From a virus, in the IMG/VR virus record IMGVR_UViG_3300037845_000036, positions 1-64,000 of that record: a DNA stretch of 64,000 nucleotides. One strand, written 5' to 3'. The notes beneath the pieces are model-generated. The model had not been told where the DNA came from, made no database searches, and was given only the letters and a program-made list of their open reading frames with translations. Within the stretch, counting starts at the first letter, position 1. Each line of letters opens with the position of its first letter. The position numbers and the translations under genes are program-made. Below, piece by piece: positions 30,018 through 36,885 of this stretch.

Positions 30018-30344
30018 ATGCCTTTTGATGGAACAGAGACTCCGGCGTTGCGGCGCGCTCGTTTGATTGAAGTGCTCCGTTCGCCGATGCCAAACACTTG
30101 GAAATGGGATTTCGGCGTGACGGAGGAAGAACATGAATGCGGCACCGCTGGGTGCGCGTTGGGCCTCGCCCGGCAGTTGTGGCCAGAGATGAATGATTTT
30201 CACGCGATAAGAGATCGCGAGGCCGCATTCTTTGGGATAACAAAAGACCAAGCCTTCAGTGTCTTTTTCGGTCCATATCGCGGATGTTTTGCAAGCGTAA
30301 CACCTGAGATGGTGGCCGATCGGCTTGAAGCAATTGACCGTTAA
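30018..30344 (+). CDS. Hypothetical protein of the MPFD group
   Basis: 108 residues: MPFDGTETPALRRARLIEVLRSPMPNTWKWDFGVTEEEHECGTAGCALGLARQLW...AFFGI...VTPEMVADRLEAI. Paralogue-like to 23645-23965, and its first residues match the DUF6197-like pair (MP[LF]DGT). Box-bounded. Function unknown. Confidence 0.6.
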   Translation: MPFDGTETPALRRARLIEVLRSPMPNTWKWDFGVTEEEHECGTAGCALGLARQLWPEMNDFHAIRDREAAFFGITKDQAFSVFFGPYRGCFASVTPEMVADRLEAIDR

Positions 30345-30359
30345 CTGGCCTTAACGTCA

Positions 30360-30569
30360 ATGACCGAGTGCTGCGAGTTGATGCGCCTAGAATTGGCCCG
30401 TGTTTGTGATATCCATGAATCCGATCCTTGGGGATGTGCAGACCGAGTTATCGTGAAACTGCGCAATAACGAATATGGGTTAATTATTCACGATGGCGGA
30501 AGTGCGTTCTACGGAATCAAATTCTGTCCGTTCTGCGGCACACGACTTGGAAACGAAGAACGGCAATGA
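30360..30569 (+). CDS. Small zinc-ribbon protein
   Basis: 69 residues: MTECCELMRLELARVCDIHE...IIHDGGSAFYGIKFCPFCGTRL. The C-terminal FCPFCG knuckle with N-terminal Cys pairs is a common phage protein layout. Start follows the 30341 box; ATGA overlap with the next gene. Confidence 0.6.
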   Translation: MTECCELMRLELARVCDIHESDPWGCADRVIVKLRNNEYGLIIHDGGSAFYGIKFCPFCGTRLGNEERQ

Positions 30570-30697
30570 CCCAAAGCGACGACATCGATTTCTCACTATT
30601 CAGCTTTGGCGCTCTCAGAAAATCAGACCGCGAGAGGTGTGGTGTGTACTTGGTCATCAAATCACGATGGCGTCCAAGCCGTCATGGAAAGAAGTAG
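30566..30697 (+). CDS. 43-residue protein
   Basis: MTQSDDIDFSLFSFGALRKS, then DRERCGVYLVIKSRWRPSRHGKK. Start overlaps the upstream stop (ATGA). Basic C-terminus. Function unknown. Confidence 0.4.
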   Translation: MTQSDDIDFSLFSFGALRKSDRERCGVYLVIKSRWRPSRHGKK

Positions 30698-31041
30698 CCG
30701 TTGCGATAGAGCGGTGGGCCGCGCGCCAATACGATGGTTCCTGAAGTGGCGGGTAGGTTAATGATACGAGCGGCAGGATACTTGAATCTAACCAGCGCGC
30801 TATTGACTGTTGGTTTTGTACGTTTATGTGATCGGGTTTGTCTTCGGCATGTGGCGGGTGATAATGCGCTGAGAGGAATGCCACGGTATTGGATATGTCC
30901 TTGAACCAAAGCGCGACTATCCATATGAGCAGATGAAGAAGGTCCGCCGCCCATGCCGCACCTGTGACGGATCGGGCGTTATGTCTTGCTGTGATGGTGC
31001 GGTGGGGGTGTCGGTTGACGTGACGAATCAAGAGGGCGGGA
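30698..31041 (+). other. Gap with fragmentary frames
   Basis: No clear gene. One plus frame reads a short hydrophobic peptide (LVLYVYVIGFVFGMWRVIMR), TGA at 30870, then a zinc-like segment (EECHGIGYVLEPKRDYPYEQ...PCRTCDGSGVMSCCDG) to TGA at 31047-31049, which overlaps the start of the next gene. The second part lacks a standard start codon. It could be a broken gene or use an unusual start. Long minus-strand frames here look like shadows. Confidence 0.35.
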
Positions 31042-31344
31042 ATGACTGACGCTGCTAAGATTGTTGACGATATCATCCGAGGATGGGCCGGTTTAACCGG
31101 GGCGGAGGATGAAATCGTGATGCAAGAAAGCATCGCCAGGGAGAAATTTACTCGTGCAATTGAAGAAGCAGAGGCGCGCGGGCGAGCGGTGGGGAAGGAG
31201 GTTATTGAGGCGGCTCAAGGGGTCGTAGCCGCCCACGCCGCGATGCAACAGCGTGGCGGTTCAGTTGTCCCTATAGAATTACATGAGGCCACCGCGGAAT
31301 TGCAAGAAACTCTTGATTCCTTCTCAACTCTTAACGTGAATTAA
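31042..31344 (+). CDS. Helical hypothetical protein
   Basis: 100 residues, all helical and charged: MTDAAKIVDDIIRGWAGLTG...FTRAIEEAEARGRAVGKEVIEAAQGVVAAH. Last gene of the rightward operon; its stop lies in the 31331 box and overlaps the convergent late operon end. Function unknown. Confidence 0.55.
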   Translation: MTDAAKIVDDIIRGWAGLTGAEDEIVMQESIAREKFTRAIEEAEARGRAVGKEVIEAAQGVVAAHAAMQQRGGSVVPIELHEATAELQETLDSFSTLNVN

Positions 31345-31468
31345 AGGCGATTACCGCAGACACGCCAATTACGATCAGCATAAGGAAAGCACCGAACACC
31401 ATCGAAAGCACATAATCGCTGCGAGATGGTGCCGGGGCTTCCCAATCTTCTCTGTTGCCATCGAACAC
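31331..31468 (-). CDS. 45-residue single-pass membrane protein
   Basis: GTG start, MFDGNREDWEAPAPSRSDYV, then LSMVFGAFLMLIVIGVSAVIAF. Begins 2 nt after the stop of the 39-residue gene. Very last gene of the leftward late transcript; its stop is in the 31331 box. Small tail-end membrane proteins like this are often lysis accessories, which is unproven here. Confidence 0.5.
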   Translation of the reverse strand: MFDGNREDWEAPAPSRSDYVLSMVFGAFLMLIVIGVSAVIAFNSR

Positions 31469-31470
31469 GG

Positions 31471-31590
31471 TTATCGGCCCCAATCTCGGAAAACAATCCA
31501 TACAGTCAGCACAAACAGCGGCAGCAACGGCACAGTGTAGAACAACTGATACCACTTTGGCCGGTGCAATCTATTCAATCTATCCGCCAT
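31471..31590 (-). CDS. 39-residue membrane protein
   Basis: MADRLNRLHRPKWYQLFYTV, then PLLPLFVLTVWIVFRDWGR. Basic N-terminus, one helix. The ATG lies inside the end of the endonuclease VII-like gene, behind GAGCGGGA, and overlaps its stop by 11 nt. Confidence 0.5.
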   Translation of the reverse strand: MADRLNRLHRPKWYQLFYTVPLLPLFVLTVWIVFRDWGR

Positions 31591-32014
31591 TCCCGCTCAA
31601 TTGTCCTGTACTTGGTGGGGGCCAGTAATCTGGGGGATTAGGAGGCATCCAATTCGGCTCGTCCCCTTCAAGAAAGGCAGCGGCGGTGCGCATTCTGCGC
31701 GGGTCATCGCCAAATAATCCCATCCCGACATTACACGCACGACAGACTAAGCCTCGTACCCGACCGTCTGCATGATCGTGGTCCACATCGACCGCCGCTC
31801 GCACACGACATAACGCACACAAACCATTCTGCGCTTCGAAAAGCGCCCGATATTGATCGTGATCAATACCATAGCGATGGCGCAATCGAGTTGCGCGGAA
31901 AGCTTTGGGATCGCGTGCGCGACGCGCTCGCTCCGCTGCGTTAACTTTCTCTCGGTTCAGCCGGTTGTATCGCCGTTTTTGCGCCTTCCGCGCAACCTCA
32001 TCCTTGTAGGGCAT
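31580..32014 (-). CDS. Endonuclease VII-like (HNH) nuclease
   Basis: 144 residues: 'YRALFEAQNGLCALCRVRAAVDVDHDHADGRVRGLVCRACNVGMGLFGDDP' is the recombination endonuclease VII signature: C66xxC69, the DHDH metal site near 78-81, and C91xxCN. A basic helical N-terminus (RKAQKRRYNRLNREK) may bind DNA. T4 endo VII resolves branched DNA before packaging. Start at 32014 behind GGGGGCTAAG. It ends in the peptide PPPSTGQLSGNGG, shared in part with its upstream neighbour. Confidence 0.85.
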   Translation of the reverse strand: MPYKDEVARKAQKRRYNRLNREKVNAAERARRARDPKAFRATRLRHRYGIDHDQYRALFEAQNGLCALCRVRAAVDVDHDHADGRVRGLVCRACNVGMGLFGDDPRRMRTAAAFLEGDEPNWMPPNPPDYWPPPSTGQLSGNGG

Positions 32015-32015
32015 C

Positions 32016-32273
32016 TTAGCCCCCGCCCCCACCTAGCTGTCCTGTACTCGGTGGATTAAAATGCCACCAAAAATGAACTGCAAGGCCGCCGGCAAGAACA
32101 CCGCAAATCCAGATGATCGGCGGCCAAGCCTCGGAGATATGCCATGTCCACATCGACAGAGTGAGGCCGTTATGGGTCAATGCGATTGTCTCGAATACTG
32201 CAAACGAAATGATCCACGAGGCCAGTATCACTGGCCAGATGTAGACGAGATGAGCAACGATCCAAGCCATCAT
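32016..32273 (-). CDS. Two-helix membrane protein
   Basis: 85 residues: MMAWIVAHLVYIWPVILASWIISFAVF, a loop, then WPPIIWICGVLAGGLAVHFWW and the tail NPPSTGQLGGGGG. The start at 32273 follows GGAACGGAGC; a one-mismatch box lies at 32284-32297. It resembles small phage membrane proteins; a lysis role is possible. Its C-terminal PPSTGQL is repeated in the next gene. Confidence 0.6.
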   Translation of the reverse strand: MMAWIVAHLVYIWPVILASWIISFAVFETIALTHNGLTLSMWTWHISEAWPPIIWICGVLAGGLAVHFWWHFNPPSTGQLGGGGG

Positions 32274-32311
32274 GCTCCGTTCCTTTATGACCATTAATGG
32301 CTGCGATAGCC

Positions 32312-32812
32312 TTACATCCCCACCGGAGCCGCCGCCAACGCTAGCACGCTCGGCAATGCCGTGATAATGCCAGAGGTGGAATTGATGGCTTGATTGGTTT
32401 GATGCACCTTGGCGATGCAAGCCGTTTCTAAAGTTTCGGTAGCCCAATTAAATTGGGGGGAACCGGGCTGGTAGAGAGTTGCGATCTCTGCGGCAGTGAA
32501 AGTGCCAACCTGTTTCCCCGCTGTTACTGCCTCAACTTGCTGGATCGCGGCCGCGACTGAAAGCGCTCCCGTGCCAGTAGTGGGATCGGTTGGATTTGTC
32601 GGCATGGTACCGGCGCATGCAGCGCCAGCCGTATCGGGCGGTGTAGCGGCTAGGGCGACCGCATGCTGTTGCTGAAGGTCTGTGATCAGCGTGTTGCCAA
32701 GCTGGGTCAAAACTATATTGATCTTGGCTGAGTCCGCCGCGCTAATGAGACCGCCAACGCATCCCGCAAGCAAAAGACCGATCGCCGAAGTCGCGATAAT
32801 AGTTTTGCGCAT
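32312..32812 (-). CDS. Phage lipoprotein
   Basis: 166 residues. A Lys-Thr start (MRKTIIATSAIGLLLAGC) with a textbook lipobox LLAGC at residue 18. The mature part is Ala/Thr-rich with helices (KINIVLTQLGNTLITDLQQQHAVAL) and 'AEIATLYQPGSPQFNWATETLETAC'. Probably membrane-anchored; could act as an o-spanin-like or superinfection protein, neither shown. Confidence 0.65.
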   Translation of the reverse strand: MRKTIIATSAIGLLLAGCVGGLISAADSAKINIVLTQLGNTLITDLQQQHAVALAATPPDTAGAACAGTMPTNPTDPTTGTGALSVAAAIQQVEAVTAGKQVGTFTAAEIATLYQPGSPQFNWATETLETACIAKVHQTNQAINSTSGIITALPSVLALAAAPVGM

Positions 32813-33018
32813 TAGTCAGTCCCTCCATGTATTTTGGATGATAAGATCTTGATGGCATGCTGCCCAAGCGTCATCGATTTTGTCTCGCCCGTCTGGTCCT
32901 TGTATGAGACTTCGCCGGTCACATCATCAGCCATAACCAACTCGCCTACATTGGCATTCATGAAATTGTCCAATCTCACTGCGTTATAGAATTTCGCCAC
33001 ATCGCCATCTACACGCAT
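32812..33018 (-). CDS. Small late protein
   Basis: 68 residues: MRVDGDVAKFYNAVRLDNFM...EVSYKDQTGETKSMTLGQHAIKILSSK. Beta-rich. Its neighbours overlap by single bases (TAATG type). Function unknown. Confidence 0.5.
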   Translation of the reverse strand: MRVDGDVAKFYNAVRLDNFMNANVGELVMADDVTGEVSYKDQTGETKSMTLGQHAIKILSSKIHGGTD

Positions 33019-33299
33019 CAGTGTAAACTCCGCATCACTTCACTCAGTATCCAGAATATAACGGTTGCTCCGCCCATAGCCAAATATTGTGTTCTTTCCA
33101 AACGCGCAAAGCGATTGATATTTTCTGAGTGGCGCCCTTCGCTAATCGTCTCATGCTGATCTAATTTTCGATCTAGCCCATCATTCACCTTTTCCTGAAC
33201 GCGAACATGATCCTCAAGCCTGCGCCCGAGTTCAGCGGTGCTGATGTCATCGTGCCGGCGACCGCGATCCTCACCACCTTCTCTTCTCCACCACCCCAT
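33018..33299 (-). CDS. Coiled-coil protein with C-terminal membrane helix (XhlA-like?)
   Basis: 93 residues from the ATG at 33299: a soluble coiled coil (ISTAELGRRLEDHVRVQEKVNDGLDRKLDQHE...INRFARLERTQ) followed by YLAMGGATVIFWILSEVM. This is the layout of haemolysin XhlA-type accessory holins. Sits within the lysis region. An upstream frame extension overlaps the neighbour and is less likely. Confidence 0.55.
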   Translation of the reverse strand: MGWWRREGGEDRGRRHDDISTAELGRRLEDHVRVQEKVNDGLDRKLDQHETISEGRHSENINRFARLERTQYLAMGGATVIFWILSEVMRSLH

Positions 33300-33307
33300 T
33301 GTGGCCC

Positions 33308-33991
33308 CTACGGAGTAAACTTTGGCGCACGGTGCCGAGCGCTGTATCGAGTCGCCCGATATGAAAGAGGACCGCCTAAGTACATCGCCGTCACCTGAGT
33401 CCATGCGCCGCCTTCGTACAGGCTTTGATAGCCACCGGGTAACAACGTCGGACAGGGACCAGCAAGCTTCTTCTGATAATCCCATGGACCGGGGCCGACA
33501 GAGAAATACGCCGGCAGTACAAAATCAGATATCTTGATCCCGTTCACGTCGATCGCCAGCGCATCGTCTTCAACTGGGTCTGCCAACTCAGCTAACGCTA
33601 CGCGACCGTCTCCCAGAGTGACAGTCTTGTTGATCGTTGGATTTCCGCGAAGCTCGAATGATTCGTGGCTAACATCGACGGTCCACGAAATCCCGTAACG
33701 TATACAGTCTCCAACGAAACACCGACCGAAAATCACTCCAGACTGATCGTCATGAAACCCGCCGACAGATGGATCGGCGCTACTGTTGTTAAGAAAAATT
33801 GGCCACCGTGGGTCGCCTGCCGCCGGCATTTGCCCGAATGGCATAAACGAATAGGTGCAGGGATCAAATCCCCACGCTGGGCGCAATAGCGCATCGTCAG
33901 CGACTTGGAGTGCTGCCACAACGGTTGCGGCCTCCGCGTCGCGGAGCACCTTGCTTGCGTTGACGATTACGATAGCCGTCATCACCTTCAT
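33308..33991 (-). CDS. Hypothetical late protein
   Basis: 227 residues: VVAALQVADDALLRPAWGFDPCTYSFMPFGQ, two later Cys (GRCFVGDCIRYG), and 'DDALAIDVNGIKISDFVLPAYFSVGPGPWDY'. Beta-rich. It looks secreted or virion-associated, but no signal is certain. Start in an ATGA overlap. Function unknown. Confidence 0.5.
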   Translation of the reverse strand: MKVMTAIVIVNASKVLRDAEAATVVAALQVADDALLRPAWGFDPCTYSFMPFGQMPAAGDPRWPIFLNNSSADPSVGGFHDDQSGVIFGRCFVGDCIRYGISWTVDVSHESFELRGNPTINKTVTLGDGRVALAELADPVEDDALAIDVNGIKISDFVLPAYFSVGPGPWDYQKKLAGPCPTLLPGGYQSLYEGGAWTQVTAMYLGGPLSYRATRYSARHRAPKFTP

Positions 33992-34143
33992 CCACGAAAC
34001 AAGAGAACTATCAAAACTATCAGGAGGATGAGGCCAATCCCGCCGCCGCCATAGCCATAGTGCGCTGGGAAATAACCGCCATATGCCCCTCCAAACCCGC
34101 CACAGACGAGGAGCAGAACAACGATTAAGAGAAGTAAACCCAT
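33988..34143 (-). CDS. DUF3309-like small membrane protein
   Basis: 51 residues: MGLLLLIVVLLLLVCGGFGG, then AYGGYFPAHYGYGGGGIGLI and LLIVLIVLLFRG. The two hydrophobic ends with a Gly/Tyr-rich centre are typical of DUF3309-like proteins common in Hyphomicrobiales and their phages. Role unknown. Confidence 0.65.
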   Translation of the reverse strand: MGLLLLIVVLLLVCGGFGGAYGGYFPAHYGYGGGGIGLILLIVLIVLLFRG

Positions 34144-34154
34144 GATATCACCCG

Positions 34155-34324
34155 CTACAAATGAATGGGAAACACTACGAGACCAATGATCATTGTCAGG
34201 ATGACTAGCAGGATATCGCCTCCCGCATTAACCCACACGGCCCCGTAAATGGATAATTGCGACGGACACCGAAGAAGGCCCAGATAATCCAGCAAACCCA
34301 ATAGACGACGGAGATCGGTGTCAT
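34155..34324 (-). pseudogene. Frameshifted two-helix membrane protein
   Basis: Starts MTPISVVYWVCWIIWAFFGVRRNYPF in one frame. The expected continuation, AVWVNAGGDILLVILTMIIGLVVFPIHL, lies in the -1 frame and begins at a run of four G. Together they match a common phage pattern of helix, 'YPF', 'GG..LL.ilL.lLGwkVF'. The start frame instead runs to an early TAG. Either a 1-nt loss in the G run, a sequencing error, or a -1 frameshift. Confidence 0.55.
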
Positions 34325-34337
34325 CACGTCTCTCCTT

Positions 34338-34790
34338 TTACGCTGCCGGGGTCACGACAACAGTAGGCGGAAGGGGCGGTGGTACAACAGGTACAGCGGG
34401 CGAAGGGGTAGGCGCAGTAACCTCCACCTTGTGCGCGCCAGGGGGTAATGGCAAAACGCCCGTGGTTTGTTTCTCGTCTGTTGGTGCCGGCACAGTGATG
34501 ATGTTCGGTCCAGAGGCAACTGGCTGAGGCGACGGGACATTCCAAGCTGCGGGTGCCGTAAAGCCGAGTTTACCGGACGCACCTGGGAATAACCAATGCG
34601 CAAGACCCGTGAGGATCGCGCCCATTAGCAGGATTAGCGCCTGTTGATATTGTGGATCAGAAAAGATCTGTACGCCAAATGCCTTATTTAAGGCAAGACT
34701 AATCATCGTAGCGAGGCCGCCAAGCACTTCCGGTGAAGTGAATATGCTTGTCGTGAATGCGACTTGGGCTGGCTTATCAGGCGGGTTCAT
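34338..34790 (-). CDS. Putative holin
   Basis: 150 residues. Hydrophobic helices near 22-40 (VLGGLATMISLALNKAFGV) and 50-67 (ALILLMGAILTGLAHWLF) are followed by a long Pro/Val-rich tail. It starts in an ATGA overlap with the endolysin stop, the usual place for a holin, but no holin family signature is obvious. Confidence 0.5.
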   Translation of the reverse strand: MNPPDKPAQVAFTTSIFTSPEVLGGLATMISLALNKAFGVQIFSDPQYQQALILLMGAILTGLAHWLFPGASGKLGFTAPAAWNVPSPQPVASGPNIITVPAPTDEKQTTGVLPLPPGAHKVEVTAPTPSPAVPVVPPPLPPTVVVTPAA

Positions 34791-35245
34791 GCCATAGCCT
34801 CTAGTAATAGATATAGATCCATCTCTTGTTCCCGACGTTTTGTCAATCCAGCAAGCGCGACAAGTACCCCATCGACATGAGATTTATTCCAAAATAGAAA
34901 TGCATCGGCGGCGCCTTGATATTTACCCGCTCTGTGAAGCCGTAACACAGTAGATCCCCGGAATGCGCCAATGCCAATATTGAAAGTTAGGCTCACCATA
35001 GCAGAAAATTGATTGTCTGTCGTAGATACGTCGCTGGTTACACCATTGACGCCCTCACACGCCGATGAAACATCTGCAGCTAGCAAGGCATCAGCCTGCT
35101 CTTCGGTAATCGTTGTCCCCATCGTGGCAGGAGTGTGGCCCCAACCAATAGTGGGGATCCCTGCCGGATCAAGGTAAGCGTTTAGCTGGAGACTCTCGCC
35201 AGTTTTGATGATAGCGAGACCGGCAGCATTTATTTGTCGCATCAT
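34787..35245 (-). CDS. GH24 endolysin (T4-type lysozyme)
   Basis: 152 residues from MMRQINAAGLAIIKTGESLQ. The catalytic triad E17-x8-D26-x5-T32 (in 'AYLDPAGIPTIGWGHT') has the exact spacing of T4 lysozyme. C-terminal 'FSAMVSLTFNIGIGAFRGSTVLRLHRAG' and 'GLTKRREQEMDLYL' complete the family. It cleaves peptidoglycan at the end of infection. No signal or SAR helix is seen, so a holin is needed. A UUCG hairpin lies just upstream (35262-35279). Confidence 0.93.
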   Translation of the reverse strand: MMRQINAAGLAIIKTGESLQLNAYLDPAGIPTIGWGHTPATMGTTITEEQADALLAADVSSACEGVNGVTSDVSTTDNQFSAMVSLTFNIGIGAFRGSTVLRLHRAGKYQGAADAFLFWNKSHVDGVLVALAGLTKRREQEMDLYLLLEAMA

Positions 35246-35261
35246 CGCGTAAAGCATCGCC

Positions 35262-35279
35262 GGGGTGCCGAAGCACCCC
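35262..35279 (-). promoter_or_regulatory. Very stable hairpin upstream of endolysin
   Basis: A perfect 7-bp GC-rich stem, GGGGTGC/GCACCCC. In the minus-strand transcript the loop is UUCG, an exceptionally stable tetraloop. It sits between the upstream stop (35294) and the endolysin ATG (35245), which itself has a weak Shine-Dalgarno. It could limit translation, stabilise or process the mRNA. Confidence 0.5.
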
Positions 35280-35293
35280 AGCAAGCCTTCCGA

Positions 35294-35653
35294 TTACGGG
35301 CCAGGCGCGGTAGGCGCAGGCTGTTGCCCGGTAACGGCGTCCGTGCCAACGATGTCATCGATCACGACAACCGCATAGTTGACGGTGATTACGAGTTCGG
35401 TATCGCCGGCACTGTCGGTCACGGGGATCACCATGCCCATCGTGTTGGCGCTAGGCTGCGTCAGCGCGTTGATCGTGAGCAAATTGGCGTTGATGGCAAC
35501 ATTGATCGCCGGACTCGGCGAAGTCGCCGTAAACGTATCGGTGGGCGGAACGGGTACCTGAGTGCTCGTCCCATCCACAACGAGACCGAGGGTCACGGTA
35601 TGAACGTCGGTCGCCAAGAGATTGATGGTAAGGGTCTGCGGTGTGCCTGCCAT
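35294..35653 (-). CDS. Beta-rich late protein
   Basis: 119 residues from MAGTPQTLTINLLATDVHTV (Shine-Dalgarno GAAAGGAAG). Alternating Thr/Val strands (TLGLVVDGTSTQVPV, INVAINANLLTINAL, ELVITVNYAVVVIDD) suggest an Ig-like or beta-sandwich domain. Possibly virion-decorating. Function unknown. Confidence 0.55.
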   Translation of the reverse strand: MAGTPQTLTINLLATDVHTVTLGLVVDGTSTQVPVPPTDTFTATSPSPAINVAINANLLTINALTQPSANTMGMVIPVTDSAGDTELVITVNYAVVVIDDIVGTDAVTGQQPAPTAPGP

Positions 35654-35666
35654 GGTGGTCTTCCTT

Positions 35667-35873
35667 TCAGGGGGGTGGTGGTTGCGTTGTAATAACATCG
35701 CTGACAGCTACGATTTGGAATTTCTGTCTCTCAACGTCCTTGATAATCCGGTCAACCCGCAGAAATAATTTATATAGCATCCAACCAATTTCAATTTCTG
35801 CGTCGGTCGCGTTCTCCCAAGGGTCCGCGATGCCGTGCTCATCGTAAGCTTGGACAGGCGGGTTCATTCTCAA
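35667..35873 (-). CDS. Small late protein
   Basis: 68 residues: MRMNPPVQAYDEHGIADPWENATDAEIEIGWMLYKLFLRVDRIIKDVERQKFQIVAVSDV. Helical middle, Pro-rich end. Function unknown. Confidence 0.5.
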   Translation of the reverse strand: MRMNPPVQAYDEHGIADPWENATDAEIEIGWMLYKLFLRVDRIIKDVERQKFQIVAVSDVITTQPPPP

Positions 35874-35915
35874 TGCATAACACGTTTCTTGTGTTCACGC
35901 TACCTCGGCTTATAC

Positions 35916-36473
35916 CTAGGGTAATTCCGTCCTCCGCGACAATTCTTTCGCCTGCGCGGCATCGCCGATTTCCGCCTCAACGATTTTCATTTGCGCTAGC
36001 CTATCTGCAAGGATTGCCTCAAGTTCGATTATGTGTTTTTCGGTGATGGCTACCGCATCTAACTGCGCTGCTGTCGGTTCATGCCCCATCGCCTTAGCCA
36101 TTTCGATAATGGTATTCAGCCCAACAAGGGTTATCTTGGTTTGGTCTAATTCCCCTTGGCGAGCAGCGGTCATATCGCTATTAACCAATGTATGAATCTG
36201 CTTCAACTGAGAAGCCGTATCTGCGGCATTGGTGCGCGCGACCGCCGCCACTTCATCCGTCTTGGCAATCGTAAGCTGCTGTGAACTATGCAATAATTTA
36301 GCCGCTATCGCAGCCTGTTCTGCCACGGCGTCCGCCTTGGCGGCGATGGCATCCTGCCTAGCAAAGTCTTCTACTCTTTCAGCGCGGCGTGTACGCCCCT
36401 GTAGCATAGTCAACAAAACTGGCGACGCAAAAGCAAGTCCCCCAACGATCAGCACCGCGATACCCTGATCCAT
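35916..36473 (-). CDS. Membrane-anchored coiled-coil protein (i-spanin-like?)
   Basis: 185 residues. N-terminal helix (IAVLIVGGLAFASPVLLTML) followed by a long Ala/Glu-rich coiled coil (AERVEDFARQDAIAAKADAVAEQAAIAAKLLHSSQQ...). This is the topology of an inner-membrane spanin, though it is longer than usual and no o-spanin pair is evident except perhaps the lipoprotein at 32312. Confidence 0.5.
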   Translation of the reverse strand: MDQGIAVLIVGGLAFASPVLLTMLQGRTRRAERVEDFARQDAIAAKADAVAEQAAIAAKLLHSSQQLTIAKTDEVAAVARTNAADTASQLKQIHTLVNSDMTAARQGELDQTKITLVGLNTIIEMAKAMGHEPTAAQLDAVAITEKHIIELEAILADRLAQMKIVEAEIGDAAQAKELSRRTELP

Positions 36474-36476
36474 GCA

Positions 36477-36635
36477 CTAAACCTTGACCATGCAATTCAG
36501 CACTATCGCTAACCCTATCGCTAAGAGGATAGCAGTCACAACTTCACTTCGCGTCACAATCCTGTTCCATCCGCGTGACGACATTGAGTTGCGGACGAAG
36601 CGCCCGCGCTGGTCACGATCGGCATCAGTTTTCAT
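36477..36635 (-). CDS. 52-residue membrane protein
   Basis: MKTDADRDQRGRFVRNSMSS, RGWNRIVTRSEVVT, then AILLAIGLAIVLNCMVKV. Basic soluble start and one C-terminal helix, ending TAG 3 nt before the next gene. Holin-accessory-like topology; function unknown. Confidence 0.5.
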   Translation of the reverse strand: MKTDADRDQRGRFVRNSMSSRGWNRIVTRSEVVTAILLAIGLAIVLNCMVKV

Positions 36636-36660
36636 GATTGACAGATTTGTAGAGCATCGC

Positions 36661-36762
36661 CTATATTCCCTGCCACCTACGGGACGTTGGCTGTGGTGGC
36701 CATCGAAGCGGGTCTAACCAGCCCGGTAGTTCTCGCGAAACCGGATGCATACGGTCTAGCAT
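36661..36762 (-). CDS. Doubtful 33-residue frame
   Basis: MLDRMHPVSRELPGWLDPLR... starts in the TGATG overlap of the frame below. Short and without recognisable features, but its chained starts hint at translation. Confidence 0.25.
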   Translation of the reverse strand: MLDRMHPVSRELPGWLDPLRWPPQPTSRRWQGI

Positions 36763-36881
36763 CAGAGAATCGTCCCCATATTCGGCACTACGGGTGAGCG
36801 GACGCCTAGCGACCAATCGCCCATTCCGGGGGCAGCCAACAACCGTTGGAGCGGTGGGCTGCCTTCCGTGTTTTTGCGCAT
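36762..36881 (-). CDS. Doubtful 39-residue frame after a box
   Basis: MRKNTEGSPPLQRLLAAPGM... begins directly after TTAAAGGC of the 36886 box, so the Shine-Dalgarno is only 1-2 nt from ATG. Overlaps a plus-strand hairpin (GGCAGCC at 36832, GGCTGCC at 36857) followed by GTTTTT, which may be a terminator for rightward transcripts. Confidence 0.3.
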   Translation of the reverse strand: MRKNTEGSPPLQRLLAAPGMGDWSLGVRSPVVPNMGTIL

Positions 36882-36885
36882 GCCT

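Larger units (their letters stand above)
25696..31344 (+). repeat. TTAA-N6-TTAA boxes, rightward array
   Basis: Exact copies at 25696-25709, 26152-26165, 26486-26499, 27030-27043, 27799-27812, 28565-28578, 29329-29342, 29761-29774, 29988-30001, 30341-30354 and 31331-31344, plus a variant with a 5-nt gap at 26616-26628. Here the plus strand reads CGTTAA-N6-TTAAAGGA, the mirror of the leftward arrays. The box orientation thus follows transcription. Confidence 0.85.

Noticed and set aside
30657-31133. Long minus-strand frame of about 158 codons
   Set aside because: It is opposite coupled plus-strand genes, has no Shine-Dalgarno, and its sequence is Ser/His/Pro-rich shadow-like.
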